From contig JAUHZI010000003.1 in assembly GCA_030426105.1 (NCBI GenBank), forward strand, positions 1 through 64,000: a stretch of DNA of 64,000 nt, written 5' to 3'. Numbering within the stretch: the stretch's first letter is position 1; every line of letters starts with the position of its first letter. This DNA is from Bacteroidia bacterium. GTDB lineage: Bacteria > Bacteroidota > Bacteroidia > Flavobacteriales_D > Parvicellaceae. The translations under genes and the position numbers were made by a program. The notes under the pieces are model-generated. The model was not told the DNA's origin and searched no databases. It saw only the letters and a list, made by a program, of their open reading frames with translations. Positions 38,526 through 48,888 of this stretch are shown one piece after another.

Positions 38526-39595
38526 TGTTTTTTTATTTTAGCTAATAACATTGGCACAAGAGAGATACTAAGTGCAACAATAACCAAAACAAATAAGTTT
38601 AATGTGGCATTAGGAATACGAACAAGTACAACAAATAGAATAATCGCTATATTATAAATGTATAATGTAATAACAGTCTTACTATGGTTAAAGCCAATGG
38701 CGATGAACTTGTGGTGGATGTGGTTCTTATCCGCTGTAAATGGAGAAATACCTTTAAACGCTCTTAATGTGAAAGCTCTAATAGTGTCAGCTAATGGGTA
38801 TACAAGTATACCTATAACAAGTATAGGTAAATTAATATCATGAATAAAGTCAGGTAATTTTGAAGGTGGAAGATTAATAGTGTTAAAAACTAAAATGCTA
38901 ATAATCGCTCCTATGGTCAGAGACCCTGAATCCCCCATAAAGATTCTAGCAGGAGAAAAATTAAAAACTAAAAAACCTAATAGGGCACCAGATAATACAA
39001 AGCTTAGTAAAGCTAATGGAATATTACTAGATAGCGCAAAAAGGAGTCCGAAAGAAATAGAAGAAATCAATCCTATTCCTCCAGCTAAGCCATCTAGTCC
39101 ATCTATTAAATTATAAGCATTAACAATAACAATATAGGTGAAAATAGAAATAATATAGCTTTGCCATAGCTCTAATTCTTGTATCCCAAAAATATTGTGC
39201 ATACTTCCAATACGAATATCAGCCATAATTACTATAATGAAACCAACTATAAAGTGTGCGGCTAACTTTTTCATTGGAGCAGTTCCAATAATATCGTCTT
39301 TTACTCCAACAAAGAATAGTAATACTAGAGAGGCAACAACTGTTTTAAAATTTACAAGAGAATTCTCTATGTATGAAAATTCATCAGGGAACCATAAAGA
39401 GTAAGAGAAAATAATAGCGCCAAATATTGTTATCCCTCCAATGGTAGGAACGCTTCTTGTGTGTAGTTTTCTTTCTTCGCTGGGTTCATCAACTAGGTGT
39501 TTCAACTTGGCTACTTTAATCAAAGATGGGGTCGCCAAAAGAACAACAAAAAATGCTGTTAAAAAACCTAGCCACAATATGTGTTCTCCTACCAT
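38522..39595 (-). CDS. MraY/WecA/TagO-family undecaprenyl-phosphate glycosyl-1-phosphate transferase
   Basis: HTRSVPTIGGITIFGAIIFSY, GVKDDIIGTAPMKKLAAHF, NAYNLIDGLDGLAGGIGLISS, IFMGDSGSLTIGAI, DKNHIHHKFIAIGFNH. Confidence 0.93.
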   Translation of the reverse strand: MVGEHILWLGFLTAFFVVLLATPSLIKVAKLKHLVDEPSEERKLHTRSVPTIGGITIFGAIIFSYSLWFPDEFSYIENSLVNFKTVVASLVLLFFVGVKDDIIGTAPMKKLAAHFIVGFIIVIMADIRIGSMHNIFGIQELELWQSYIISIFTYIVIVNAYNLIDGLDGLAGGIGLISSISFGLLFALSSNIPLALLSFVLSGALLGFLVFNFSPARIFMGDSGSLTIGAIISILVFNTINLPPSKLPDFIHDINLPILVIGILVYPLADTIRAFTLRAFKGISPFTADKNHIHHKFIAIGFNHSKTVITLYIYNIAIILFVVLVRIPNATLNLFVLVIVALSISLVPMLLAKIKKQ

Positions 39596-39668
39596 GTAGT
39601 TTTAATTAAGATGAATAAACAAAAATAAGGCTTTTTAATTGATAATGGTAATTCATTTGCTATTCTCC

Positions 39669-41282
39669 TTAGATATCATGATAAAAGTTGACTAAAGTAG
39701 TTCTAAAGCCTATGGTCCAAAAAGATTCAAATTTATTAATGGATAGCTGGTTGTTTGATGAACTAAACTGCTGATTCCTGTAGCTATAATTACCAAAGAG
39801 TTGCATGTTTGTCTTTCTGTTAAATAAATAACTCACTTCAATAGATGAAAAAGAAACCTTACTAAGGTATTCTACAGTTTCAGATGTTAACGCATCAGTG
39901 GGGATAAGAGGAGAGGAGGAAATGCCAGTTAAAGAATTGCTTTTTTGAGTGTAAAAAATAAGTTTTCCTGTAGTTTGCCATCTGCCATTTTCAAGGTGTC
40001 CCATTAAGAGAAACTCACTGAAGTTAGCTCCAATAGGATGGGCAAGTTCTTGGTTGGTGTGGGTATATGATTGTAAAATGTTTTCATTTGGCATAGCGTA
40101 AGCATATGGTGAAACAGAATTATATTCAAGTTGAATCCAGCTGTTTAGGCTATTGAAGCAATTGAACCATTTCCCTCCAAGTTGAAAGCCGTTTTTTTGA
40201 GCGCCATCAATCATTAGTTGTCCATAAAGCATTAATGAATTTTTTAATTGATAATTAATATTAAGACCTAAAAGGGAGTTGTTTTTATTTGTTAATCCAT
40301 TTACAGCAGTATTTACACCAATTATAGGAAGGTAAAAATGTGGAGTCAAAGGTTTTTTTCCAATGGAATCAACATAATTTTCATAAATAACACCTTCAAA
40401 TATTCCTAGTTGTAATTTTTTGATAGGAGAAAAAGAAAGGTAGCGGAAAGAGGCTCCTTTTCTTTTAAATAAAGCTTCGGCAGAATTTGTAGCAGGCAGT
40501 CTTGTTAAGCTTTGTATCCAGCTGTTAATACTTCTGTATTGTAATTTGTTTTTAAAAAATTGAGTGGTTATTCCTAAATAAGGAGCTGGGCTAGCATTAT
40601 CAGAAAGTAATAATGATCGGTAGCCATTACCTATAAAATGTTTGCCTTGACCAAATTGTAGGTTGATGTTCTTATTTGGAGAGTAACTGATGTAGCCACT
40701 TGACATTGCAGCATCGTGTCCAGTGTTTTTAAAAGGCTTAGATCGACCAATTCCAATAGCAGTTGTTTTTATGTTTGCAATGCTATCGAGGTAACTAGGG
40801 TAAAAAAATTGATTTTCATAAACACGTGTCTCAAACGAGAACTTTTTAGTGATGTCTCCAGCTACTCGTACACCTCTAGTGTTCCCAGATATTTTATATA
40901 GCGAATCATTTGTAGAGGTTCTTCCATAAGAGAAGTTAAACAAAGGATCAGCAACTAATTTAAAATCATCCTCTTCTATAAGTAATAAGTTTTTTTGAAA
41001 CAGTTTTTCTGTAATAGCATAATAATATTTTCCAGTATCATTATATATTTTATTGCTATACACTTGAGGAGTGAATGTTTCGATGTATGGCTTAGCACTA
41101 TTATGAAACAATTGTATACTATCTTGCCTGCTTGTGAAAACATTGTATTCAAGCTGTTGAGAAAGTTGATGGTTTAAAGGTAGATTTTGATGTTGAGCAA
41201 ACAAAAAAATAGAAAGTATGCTAAAATAAAAGGTTGTGACAACCTTCTCAATTATAGACGATATTTCAAGTTTTTTTTTCAA
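39669..41282 (-). CDS. Wzi-like capsule-assembly outer-membrane protein (paralog B)
   Basis: NINLQFGQGKHFIGNGYRSLLLSDNASPAPYLGITTQFFKNKLQYRS shares the core motif with 36990-38525; also AHPIGANFSE. Confidence 0.75.
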   Translation of the reverse strand: MKKKLEISSIIEKVVTTFYFSILSIFLFAQHQNLPLNHQLSQQLEYNVFTSRQDSIQLFHNSAKPYIETFTPQVYSNKIYNDTGKYYYAITEKLFQKNLLLIEEDDFKLVADPLFNFSYGRTSTNDSLYKISGNTRGVRVAGDITKKFSFETRVYENQFFYPSYLDSIANIKTTAIGIGRSKPFKNTGHDAAMSSGYISYSPNKNINLQFGQGKHFIGNGYRSLLLSDNASPAPYLGITTQFFKNKLQYRSINSWIQSLTRLPATNSAEALFKRKGASFRYLSFSPIKKLQLGIFEGVIYENYVDSIGKKPLTPHFYLPIIGVNTAVNGLTNKNNSLLGLNINYQLKNSLMLYGQLMIDGAQKNGFQLGGKWFNCFNSLNSWIQLEYNSVSPYAYAMPNENILQSYTHTNQELAHPIGANFSEFLLMGHLENGRWQTTGKLIFYTQKSNSLTGISSSPLIPTDALTSETVEYLSKVSFSSIEVSYLFNRKTNMQLFGNYSYRNQQFSSSNNQLSINKFESFWTIGFRTTLVNFYHDI

Positions 41283-41288
41283 GTTATA

Positions 41289-42221
41289 TTAGAACACTTT
41301 TTTTTCAAGAACATCTTGATAAACTTGGCGAATTCCTTCTTCTAAGCCGATTCGATGTTTCCAACCTAATTGGTGTAAAAGAGAAAGGTCTAATAGCTTT
41401 CTAGGAGTACCATCAGGCTTAGAGGTATCAAAAGTTAATTCACCTTCGAAGTTAACCACTTTTTGTACCGTCATAGCTAAATTTTTTATACTAATATCTT
41501 CCCCACAACCAATGTTTGATAAGTCAGGAGGAGTGGGATGAAGCATTAAAAATAGACAGGCTTCAGCAAGATCATCTACATGAAGAAACTCTCTTTTTGG
41601 AGATCCAGTACCCCAAATTTCAACACTTTCTCTATTGTTAATTTTAGCTTCATGGAATTTACGAATCAAAGCAGGCAATACATGAGAGTTTTCTAAATCA
41701 TAGTTGTCGTTTGGTCCATATAAATTTGTTGGCATTGCCGAGAAAAAATCACAGCCATATTGACTTTTATATGTCTCACAAAGTTTGATCCCTGCAATCT
41801 TAGCTATGGCATATGGTTCATTCGTTGGTTCTAAAGGGCCTGTTAACAAATATTCTTCTTTTAGAGGTTGTGGAGCCATTTTAGGGTAAATACAAGAAGA
41901 ACCTAGAAATAACAATCGTGTTACATTGTTTAAGTATGCGTTATGGATGATGTTGGTTTCTATCATTAAATTGTCATACAAAAATTCAGCCCTATAACAA
42001 TTATTAGCATGAATACCACCTACTTTAGCGGCTGCAAGAAATACAAATTCAGGCTTTTCTGAATTAAAGAAAGAATTAACAGCTTGTTGGTTTCTTAAGT
42101 CTAATTCTTGAGATGTTTTTGTAATAATATTATGGTATCCATTAACTTTTAGAGTTCTTACCAATGCTGATCCAACCATTCCTCGGTGACCAGCCACATA
42201 GATTTTGCTGTTTTTTTGCAT
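41289..42221 (-). CDS. fcl: GDP-L-fucose synthase
   Basis: [90 protein letters not shown]. Confidence 0.95.
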   Translation of the reverse strand: MQKNSKIYVAGHRGMVGSALVRTLKVNGYHNIITKTSQELDLRNQQAVNSFFNSEKPEFVFLAAAKVGGIHANNCYRAEFLYDNLMIETNIIHNAYLNNVTRLLFLGSSCIYPKMAPQPLKEEYLLTGPLEPTNEPYAIAKIAGIKLCETYKSQYGCDFFSAMPTNLYGPNDNYDLENSHVLPALIRKFHEAKINNRESVEIWGTGSPKREFLHVDDLAEACLFLMLHPTPPDLSNIGCGEDISIKNLAMTVQKVVNFEGELTFDTSKPDGTPRKLLDLSLLHQLGWKHRIGLEEGIRQVYQDVLEKKVF

Positions 42222-42334
42222 TTGAGCCCAATTTTCAAGACAAGTATAACAAATGTAAGCATATCAATTTAAAATAAGTCGATATACTTTATGGAATTGT
42301 ATTAGGGGATAAGGGAAGTTTTTTGAGAGAAAGT

Positions 42335-43756
42335 TTAGTATTGTTCCCAGCTTTGGTGTTTTAGCTCTTCTCCATCTATACCAGAAGAACGTTTTTTTAA
42401 TGTTCTTTGCCAATTTAGATCTTTATTTTCTCCAGGTATGTCGCTATGTAATAATAGGTATTCATTGCCAATCATGTTAGGCGAATAAAAAATACAGGTT
42501 TTATTGTTGAATTTACCTGCTTTATAATAATGCCATACTTGATATGGGTATGAATGATTAGTGTTGGGTTGGTCGTTTATGCTGTTGGGCATTCCATATT
42601 GTAAGTATATTCTTCCACGATCTGTTTCATATCCTTTATTATTTCTAGAGCCAAATTCCCTGTGAACATATTTTACTTTTTTTTGGTAAGCAGCCCAAGC
42701 TTTGACTGGAGTCTCTGAGTTTTTGCGTTTCCAAAATTGGAAAATGAACTCTCTTTTCATTTGCTCAGTCAAGTCGTCTAGTTGATTCTGAATAGTGTTT
42801 CTTTCAAGTTCGCTGGCAATAGGAGATAGGGTTTTGATGTAGTAGTTTAAAGAATCTTTAGGTAAATTATCAGCAAAAGTATTGATATATTCTTGTTTGT
42901 TTAAGTCTTTTATTTGAACACTTGAATTGAGATTCAAACGTTGAAAACGTTGTTTTTTTTCTGCTAAAACTTCATTGTTTTTATCCCTAACTTGAATTAC
43001 AATATTATAGTTTCCTGTAGGAAGTAGTTCAATATCCCACATTTTTAATAGTGGTTGAACTGCTGTTGATGTGTAACGTTTGATTTTATTAAAATTCCCT
43101 ATAGTTTTTTGATTGTCATAATTTTCGATATATTGATGTATGATATATTTTCCGTTACTATCAAGTAGTTGCAGGGTATTATATACTTCAGTGTAATAGG
43201 CAACTTTTTTAAAATCATTACCTAAAAACTCTCCAACCATTGGGATTATATTATAACCAGATTTAGTCAAAGCATTTTGTGTATTAGCTTTAGCGTAGCT
43301 TTCAATGAGTTCTATGTCTGAAATTGTAATTTGATTTTTGGGGTAGTTAATTTCAATGTCTTGTTCGATGGTTAAAGGTATCATTGCTGATGTAAGCAGG
43401 TCCTCAATGATAATTTCAAGTGTATAATTTTTGTTGTTGTCTACATAAAAACGTTGTTGATCAATTAAGTCATCAAGGATAATATTACTGGAAGTATCAA
43501 TGTTTTTTAAAGTGTATTTTTTATAATCGACAATTGTAGTATCTTGTTTGAGTAGTTGAGTGATTTGGATGTTATATTGGACTCCGTCAAAAGGTTCTTT
43601 TCTAAAAGCTATACTGTTGGCATAGATTTTTATATAGTTTTCTATATAAGGTTGGGTTGGAGAGTCAAAACGTTTTACTGTAAGTGTAGCATCTACTTGA
43701 CTATTCACAGCTATAAGTGATAAACAAGTTAATATAAAAATGAATAATTTATTCAT
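42335..43756 (-). CDS. GWxTD domain-containing protein
   Basis: VKYVHREFGSRNNKGYETDRGRIYLQYGMPNSI...YPYQVWHYYKAGKFNNKTCIFYSPN is the GWxTD-type C-terminal region. Confidence 0.8.
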   Translation of the reverse strand: MNKLFIFILTCLSLIAVNSQVDATLTVKRFDSPTQPYIENYIKIYANSIAFRKEPFDGVQYNIQITQLLKQDTTIVDYKKYTLKNIDTSSNIILDDLIDQQRFYVDNNKNYTLEIIIEDLLTSAMIPLTIEQDIEINYPKNQITISDIELIESYAKANTQNALTKSGYNIIPMVGEFLGNDFKKVAYYTEVYNTLQLLDSNGKYIIHQYIENYDNQKTIGNFNKIKRYTSTAVQPLLKMWDIELLPTGNYNIVIQVRDKNNEVLAEKKQRFQRLNLNSSVQIKDLNKQEYINTFADNLPKDSLNYYIKTLSPIASELERNTIQNQLDDLTEQMKREFIFQFWKRKNSETPVKAWAAYQKKVKYVHREFGSRNNKGYETDRGRIYLQYGMPNSINDQPNTNHSYPYQVWHYYKAGKFNNKTCIFYSPNMIGNEYLLLHSDIPGENKDLNWQRTLKKRSSGIDGEELKHQSWEQY

Positions 43757-43893
43757 ATAGAATCAAATATAAAGTACAAAAATAAGTTTATTTTTATATC
43801 ACTGTACAATTATTTAGCCAAAGGTCAATTAAAGGCTAGAATTGGTATATATTTTGTTCTGGTCCTTTGAGGATTAGATTTAAGTGTAATAAG

Positions 43894-44556
43894 ATGAAGA
43901 AAAAATGGGGGATTTATATCGTTTTTTTATTGGGGATACAAGTCGCTTCAGCTCAATTCCAAGATGATTCATTATCTTACTTTTTAGATGGGGTAGATGT
44001 TGTAGCAGATGACTCTGCATATCAGAGAAAATATAGTCGGACTAAATATTTTGTGAAAGAAATATATGTGTATTCGGTTTTAGCTGCAGCTATGTTTAAT
44101 GAAGTAGAAGATACTTTAAAGCTGATGACCTCTGAAAAGAAAAAGAAAAAATATATAAAGAAAGCTTACAAGGATTTGAAAAAGGAATTTGGTTATGAAA
44201 TTAGCCAAATGACAATAACTAGAGGTCATTTCTTGATGAAAATTTTGCATAAAGAAACTGGGATGACTGCTTATGAGATAGTTGAGAAATATAGAGGGAA
44301 AGTAAAGGCAAAATCGTGGGAAACAATATTAAAGTTGAATAATACGACTTTAAAGAAATATTACTCTCCAGAAATTGAAGATGTTGTGTTAGATAGGGTG
44401 CTCAGTGAAATAGAGTCAGGGAAGATCATTCCTAAAGCACGACCTCCTGTAACAGAAAGGGGACGAAAAGCAGCAAGAAAACGTAAAAAAGAAAAGCGAA
44501 AAAAGCTTAGAGCCAAGAAGAAGTTAATCCGTAAACAAAAACGAAAAAAAAGTTAA
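43894..44556 (+). CDS. DUF4294 family protein
   Basis: Likely start MKKKWGIY. YVKEIYVYSVLAAAMFNEVEDTLKLMTSEKKKKKYIKKAYKDLKKEFGYEISQMTITRGHFLMKILHKETGMTAYEIVEKYRGKVKAKSW; very Lys/Arg-rich C-terminus. Confidence 0.8.
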   Translation: MKKKWGIYIVFLLGIQVASAQFQDDSLSYFLDGVDVVADDSAYQRKYSRTKYFVKEIYVYSVLAAAMFNEVEDTLKLMTSEKKKKKYIKKAYKDLKKEFGYEISQMTITRGHFLMKILHKETGMTAYEIVEKYRGKVKAKSWETILKLNNTTLKKYYSPEIEDVVLDRVLSEIESGKIIPKARPPVTERGRKAARKRKKEKRKKLRAKKKLIRKQKRKKS

Positions 44557-45323
44557 TTTTTCGGAATGATGCAAACTGGTATTGGTTGCATTTTGTGTTG
44601 ATTCGCTCGGTTAAGTTTTTGGTAGATTGATAAAACCTCTTTTTCTCTTTCTGATAATGTACTAGTGTTGTTTTTTTCGATATAATCCATCGCCCATTCT
44701 AGTTCAGGGTATGTAGCTCCGATTTGATCTTCATCACTTCTGTCATCGTCCCAAAGCCCATCGGTAGGTTTAGCAATTTGGATACTTTCTACAATCTTTA
44801 ATTCTTTTGCAAGTTCGAAAACTTCTGTTTTAGTTAGGTCAGCTATTGGGGATAGATCTACTCCTCCGTCTCCGTATTTAGTGAAAAAACCAACCCCAAA
44901 GTCTTCTATTTTATTCCCTGTTCCAGCAACAAGGTAACCATGATGACCAGCATAAGCATATAAGGTGGTCATTCTTAAACGAGCTCTAACGTTAGCCATT
45001 GTTAAATGGTCCTGAATGTCATTAGGAAGGTCTTTGCTGATTTGTTGGAAAGTAGCTGTTAAATCAGTAGTGTAGGAACTAATAAAATCAAAATTCTCCT
45101 TCAGCCATGCAATGTGTTCATTGCTTCTATCAAATTGAGCTGGCGGTTGTAAAATAGGCATATTTAGGACAATAATTTTTTTGCCAGTTAATGCACAAAG
45201 TGTTGATGTTACAGCAGAATCAATACCGCCAGAAACACCGATTACAAACCCTTTAATGTTGGCTTTGTTGGCATAATCGTTTAGCCAGTTTACGATGAAA
45301 TCAATTTTTGCTTTAGCAGTCAT
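44553..45323 (-). CDS. nadE: NAD(+) synthase, NH3-dependent type
   Basis: GFVIGVSGGIDSAVTSTLCA, AGTGNKIEDFGVGFFTKYGDGGVDLSPIADLTKTEV. Confidence 0.94.
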   Translation of the reverse strand: MTAKAKIDFIVNWLNDYANKANIKGFVIGVSGGIDSAVTSTLCALTGKKIIVLNMPILQPPAQFDRSNEHIAWLKENFDFISSYTTDLTATFQQISKDLPNDIQDHLTMANVRARLRMTTLYAYAGHHGYLVAGTGNKIEDFGVGFFTKYGDGGVDLSPIADLTKTEVFELAKELKIVESIQIAKPTDGLWDDDRSDEDQIGATYPELEWAMDYIEKNNTSTLSEREKEVLSIYQKLNRANQHKMQPIPVCIIPKN

Positions 45324-45343
45324 TTGTTGTTATTAGTGATAAA

Positions 45344-45370
45344 AAAAGCCTGAATAAAGTTCAGGCTTTT
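45344..45370 (-). terminator. Terminator between the beta-barrel gene and nadE
   Basis: AAAAGCCTGAA / TTCAGGCTTTT, 11-bp stem, 5-nt loop, flanking A/T tracts. Confidence 0.75.
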
Positions 45371-45388
45371 AATTTTTTTTGAAATATT

Positions 45389-46201
45389 TTAGAATAGAAC
45401 ACCTACAGTTAATGCTACACTACCAGGTATTGCTTTTTGTTTAATTTCTTTAAATCCTGTATCTGTCGTGTAATCTTTTACTCCTAAATACTTGTCGTCA
45501 CCATCTAAAGCGTTAGAGAAGAAGTAATTGTAGGTAAGGTCAAAAAATAAGGCTGTAGATCCAGAAACAGTATATTCTGCTCCTCCACCAATAATTAACC
45601 CTGTTCTAGCAAAAGAAGCTCCAGAATTAAGGTCTAAGTCACTATTCGTTGTTGTTGCATTTAAAAGTTGAACATTATCTTCTACAGTAGCTTTCGTTTT
45701 AATACCTAAGTTTAACCCGAAAGTCCCGTAATAAGTAAAGTAACCAATTTCTTTAGTTTTCATCTTTAATGCAATTGGAATGGTTACATAGTTTATTTTA
45801 TACTTTCTGTCCTTTAGCCAAAATGCTGTATTTGTTGAATCTAAAAGATTGGTCGTGTTAAAATCTTGGAATTCCTCATCTTTGTTTAGTATATAATATA
45901 CTGAGTCTTTAGAAGAGGCTTCAAAAAATCCAATTTTACCATAAGATGTCTGAAGTCCAACCCCAGTTACTAGAGATGCAGTTTTATTAAGTCGGTATTC
46001 TAATTGAGCTCCCCATCCATATCCTAGGCTACTCCCGTTGCTGACAAACTTTTTTTGGTTTTCTGGCTTCATCCAATCAATTGAAAGATTTCCTTTTAAA
46101 CCAAATCTAAAATTCTTAACATTATTTTCGTTATTGTCTAGTTGAGCAAAAGAAAGGTTTCCAATTAAATAAGCAATGCTTAGTAATAATATCTTTTTCA
46201 T
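45389..46201 (-). CDS. Outer membrane beta-barrel (porin-family-like) protein
   Basis: Signal peptide, FRFGLKGNLSIDWMKPEN...LGYGWGAQLEYRLNKTASLVTGVGLQTSYG, alternating strand pattern. Confidence 0.75.
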   Translation of the reverse strand: MKKILLLSIAYLIGNLSFAQLDNNENNVKNFRFGLKGNLSIDWMKPENQKKFVSNGSSLGYGWGAQLEYRLNKTASLVTGVGLQTSYGKIGFFEASSKDSVYYILNKDEEFQDFNTTNLLDSTNTAFWLKDRKYKINYVTIPIALKMKTKEIGYFTYYGTFGLNLGIKTKATVEDNVQLLNATTTNSDLDLNSGASFARTGLIIGGGAEYTVSGSTALFFDLTYNYFFSNALDGDDKYLGVKDYTTDTGFKEIKQKAIPGSVALTVGVLF

Positions 46202-46294
46202 AGTTTTAAATAATAAAAGTATTTAGCTAAAATAGTTTTTAGTTGGTTGCAAATCTAATAAAATTTTATCTTTAACACTTTTAAAACATCTTTT

Positions 46295-47320
46295 TTGAAT
46301 ATGCATAGGAAAGTACAGCTAGTTTTAGTCGTTTTTATCACGCTGGGTTTTATGGGGTGTAACTCTGATCCTTTGAATGTTGATATTTCAGGAATTCACA
46401 CAGATTTAGAATGTCATAGAATGGAAAGGGAACTGTTTCAGAATGGAATCACAGATATTGACGGATTGAATAGACAGTTGCTAGGGAAGTATGGGTTTTT
46501 ATATGAGTCATTTATTGCGAAAATGATTGTTGAAGGCTCTGCCTATGATCCTGCTATAGGGGTAAGATTAAGCAAGTTCAGACAAGATACAATTATAAGG
46601 AGTGTTTATAGAGATATTGAAATAACATTCAAAGATTTCGATGTGTATGAAAAAGAGTTTGAAAAAGCATTTTCTTATTATCGCTATTATTTCCCAGATA
46701 GTACTTTACCAAATTTAGTTACATTCTATTCAAATTTTAATGCGAAGATTTTTCCAATGGAGAATACATTAGCTATTGGATTGGATATGTATTTAGGGCC
46801 AGAAAATGATAAGGTTAAGCAAATTCCAACAGATATTCTTCCTCAATTCATTAAAGATGATATGGATGAGAAGTATTTGGTAGCGGATGGAATGAAGTAT
46901 TGGCTGTTGAATCGTTTTTATGATGAAAGAATAGGTGAAGATTTTGTTTCAAAAATAATTGAATTAGGTAAAATAATGTATTTGTTAGATGCTGTTTTGC
47001 CAGGTCTATCCGATGATATTAAAATTAACTATACGCCAGAAGAATTAATGTGGGTTCAAGCCAACGAAAATAAAATTTGGGAGACACTAGTAGATGAGGA
47101 GGTCTTGTATACCAAGAATCCGATGACTATCAATCAATATATTGTTGATGGGCCTTTTACTAAAGGGTTACCAAATGAATCTCCTTCAAAAGTTGGAGTT
47201 TGGGTAGGTTGGCAAATAGTAAGGGATTATGTTGAAGAAAATAATGTAGATGTTTTATCTTTGCTGAAAGAAAAGAATAGTTTAAAAATATTAAGATCAT
47301 ATAAGCACGGAAATCGATGA
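46295..47320 (+). CDS. gldB: Gliding motility lipoprotein GldB
   Basis: Lipobox (FMGC), FDVYEKEFEKAFSYYRYYFPDSTLPNLVTFYSNFNAKIFPMENTLAIGLDMYLG; immediately upstream of gldC. Confidence 0.9.
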   Translation: MNMHRKVQLVLVVFITLGFMGCNSDPLNVDISGIHTDLECHRMERELFQNGITDIDGLNRQLLGKYGFLYESFIAKMIVEGSAYDPAIGVRLSKFRQDTIIRSVYRDIEITFKDFDVYEKEFEKAFSYYRYYFPDSTLPNLVTFYSNFNAKIFPMENTLAIGLDMYLGPENDKVKQIPTDILPQFIKDDMDEKYLVADGMKYWLLNRFYDERIGEDFVSKIIELGKIMYLLDAVLPGLSDDIKINYTPEELMWVQANENKIWETLVDEEVLYTKNPMTINQYIVDGPFTKGLPNESPSKVGVWVGWQIVRDYVEENNVDVLSLLKEKNSLKILRSYKHGNR

Positions 47321-47673
47321 GTAAAAAAACAAGTGAAATAAATTTAAAAGTTGACTTAGATGTCAATAATGTTCCAGAAAAAATTGTCTGGACAGCTAGT
47401 GATGCTTCAGAGGAGGTAAAGAAAGCCAAGGCTTTTTTATTATCTGTATGGGATGAAAATGAAAAAAATACATTGAGGATGGATTTATGGACAAAAGAAA
47501 TGTCTGTTGAGGAAATGAATAAGTTTTTCTTTCAAACTTACATCACAATGGCGGATACATTTCAAAGAGCCACAAGTGAAGATGGTATAGGAGAAGCTAT
47601 GAGAGATTTTGCAGAGTTTTTTGGTGAAAAAATGGGAGTTATTAAGCCATCAGGTAAGTTTGATGCTCCTTAA
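47317..47673 (+). CDS. gldC: Gliding motility protein GldC
   Basis: SEINLKVDLDVNNVPEKIVWTASDASEEVKKAKAFLLSVWDENEKNTLRMDLWTKEMSVEEMNKFFFQT. Overlaps gldB by 4 nt. Confidence 0.93.
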   Translation: MSKKTSEINLKVDLDVNNVPEKIVWTASDASEEVKKAKAFLLSVWDENEKNTLRMDLWTKEMSVEEMNKFFFQTYITMADTFQRATSEDGIGEAMRDFAEFFGEKMGVIKPSGKFDAP

Positions 47674-47723
47674 AAGTTATTAACAATTCTTTGTGATGTA
47701 CACATAGAAAACTTATTTAATTT

Positions 47724-47754
47724 TTTGAATACTAATAAAAAATATATACTTTAG
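47724..47754 (+). promoter_or_regulatory. Candidate Bacteroidota promoter for sprF/gldKLMN
   Basis: TTTG (47724-47727), 19-nt spacer, TACTTTAG (47747-47754), one mismatch to TAnnTTTG. Confidence 0.4.
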
Positions 47755-47816
47755 CGAACTTGTAGTTTAGTAGTAAAATTGCATTTTTAATTTAACTGAT
47801 TAATTATCAGAAGTTT

Positions 47817-48770
47817 ATGAAAAAAATAATTACAGCGTTATCTGTTTTCGTTACTGCATTGGCAGGAACAGCTCAACAAGATTATCAATTTACACACTAT
47901 ATGTTTGATAATCTATCATTCAACCCTGGTTACGCAGGAATTACAAATTCTATTTGTGGAACTGTTATGGGGAGACAACAGTGGGCAGGTTTTGAAGGAA
48001 GCCCAACTACTGGATTGGTGAATATTCATGCTCCTGTTAAATTATTAAGAGGAGGATTAGGGCTTACTTATTTAAATGATCAGTTAGGTTTTGAAAGAAA
48101 TAATATTGCCAGATTATCTTATTCTTACCACTTGGGAGGTATAGGTCCAGGTATCTTAGGAATAGGAGTTTCAGGAGGAATTGTACAGAAAAGCATAGGA
48201 GCAACATGGGTAACACCAGACGGGACTCCAGCATCTTCAGATCCAACAATTAATACAGGTGGAGTTTTAGGTAATACTTCTAATATTAGCGAGCTGGTTT
48301 CTGATTTTAATATAGGTGCATTCTATTATGCTCCAAATATGTATTTTGGATTGTCAGCAACGCACATTGGTCAAGCAGAAATGTTAGATTTGAATGTTCA
48401 AAATGTACACCACTACTGGTTAACTGCTGGATACACGCATGAATTTAATCCTACCTTAAAATTAAGACCAAACGTCTTAGTAAAGTCAGATGTAGCTTCA
48501 ACACAAATAGATTTGAATGTTAATGTTTTATACAAGAACATGGTATGGGGTGGTCTTACGTACAGATTAGGTGATGCTATCGCACCAATGTTAGGATATC
48601 AACATAAATTTTCAGAAAATGCAACCTTACGAGCAGGTTATTCGTATGGTATTACAACTTCACAGATTAAGAATTATAGTAGTGGTACTCATGATTTCAT
48701 GTTAAACTTCTGCTTTAATTTAGAAAAACCAACCATCTTACAGAAATCAAAAAACCCAAGATTCTTATAA
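47817..48770 (+). CDS. PorP/SprF family type IX secretion membrane protein
   Basis: QQDYQFTHYMFDNLSFNPGYAGITNSICGTVMGRQQWAGFEGSPTTGLVNIHAPV; directly upstream of gldK. Confidence 0.93.
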   Translation: MKKIITALSVFVTALAGTAQQDYQFTHYMFDNLSFNPGYAGITNSICGTVMGRQQWAGFEGSPTTGLVNIHAPVKLLRGGLGLTYLNDQLGFERNNIARLSYSYHLGGIGPGILGIGVSGGIVQKSIGATWVTPDGTPASSDPTINTGGVLGNTSNISELVSDFNIGAFYYAPNMYFGLSATHIGQAEMLDLNVQNVHHYWLTAGYTHEFNPTLKLRPNVLVKSDVASTQIDLNVNVLYKNMVWGGLTYRLGDAIAPMLGYQHKFSENATLRAGYSYGITTSQIKNYSSGTHDFMLNFCFNLEKPTILQKSKNPRFL

Positions 48771-48888
48771 AAAAATAAGATTATTGTAACTTTATTTGTC
48801 AAGCTACGTTAACAGCTACTCAAAACATTAATTTATTAACATTTTGAAGTTGAAAACGAAGTGAGACTAAATTAACAAAAGAGGTAAT

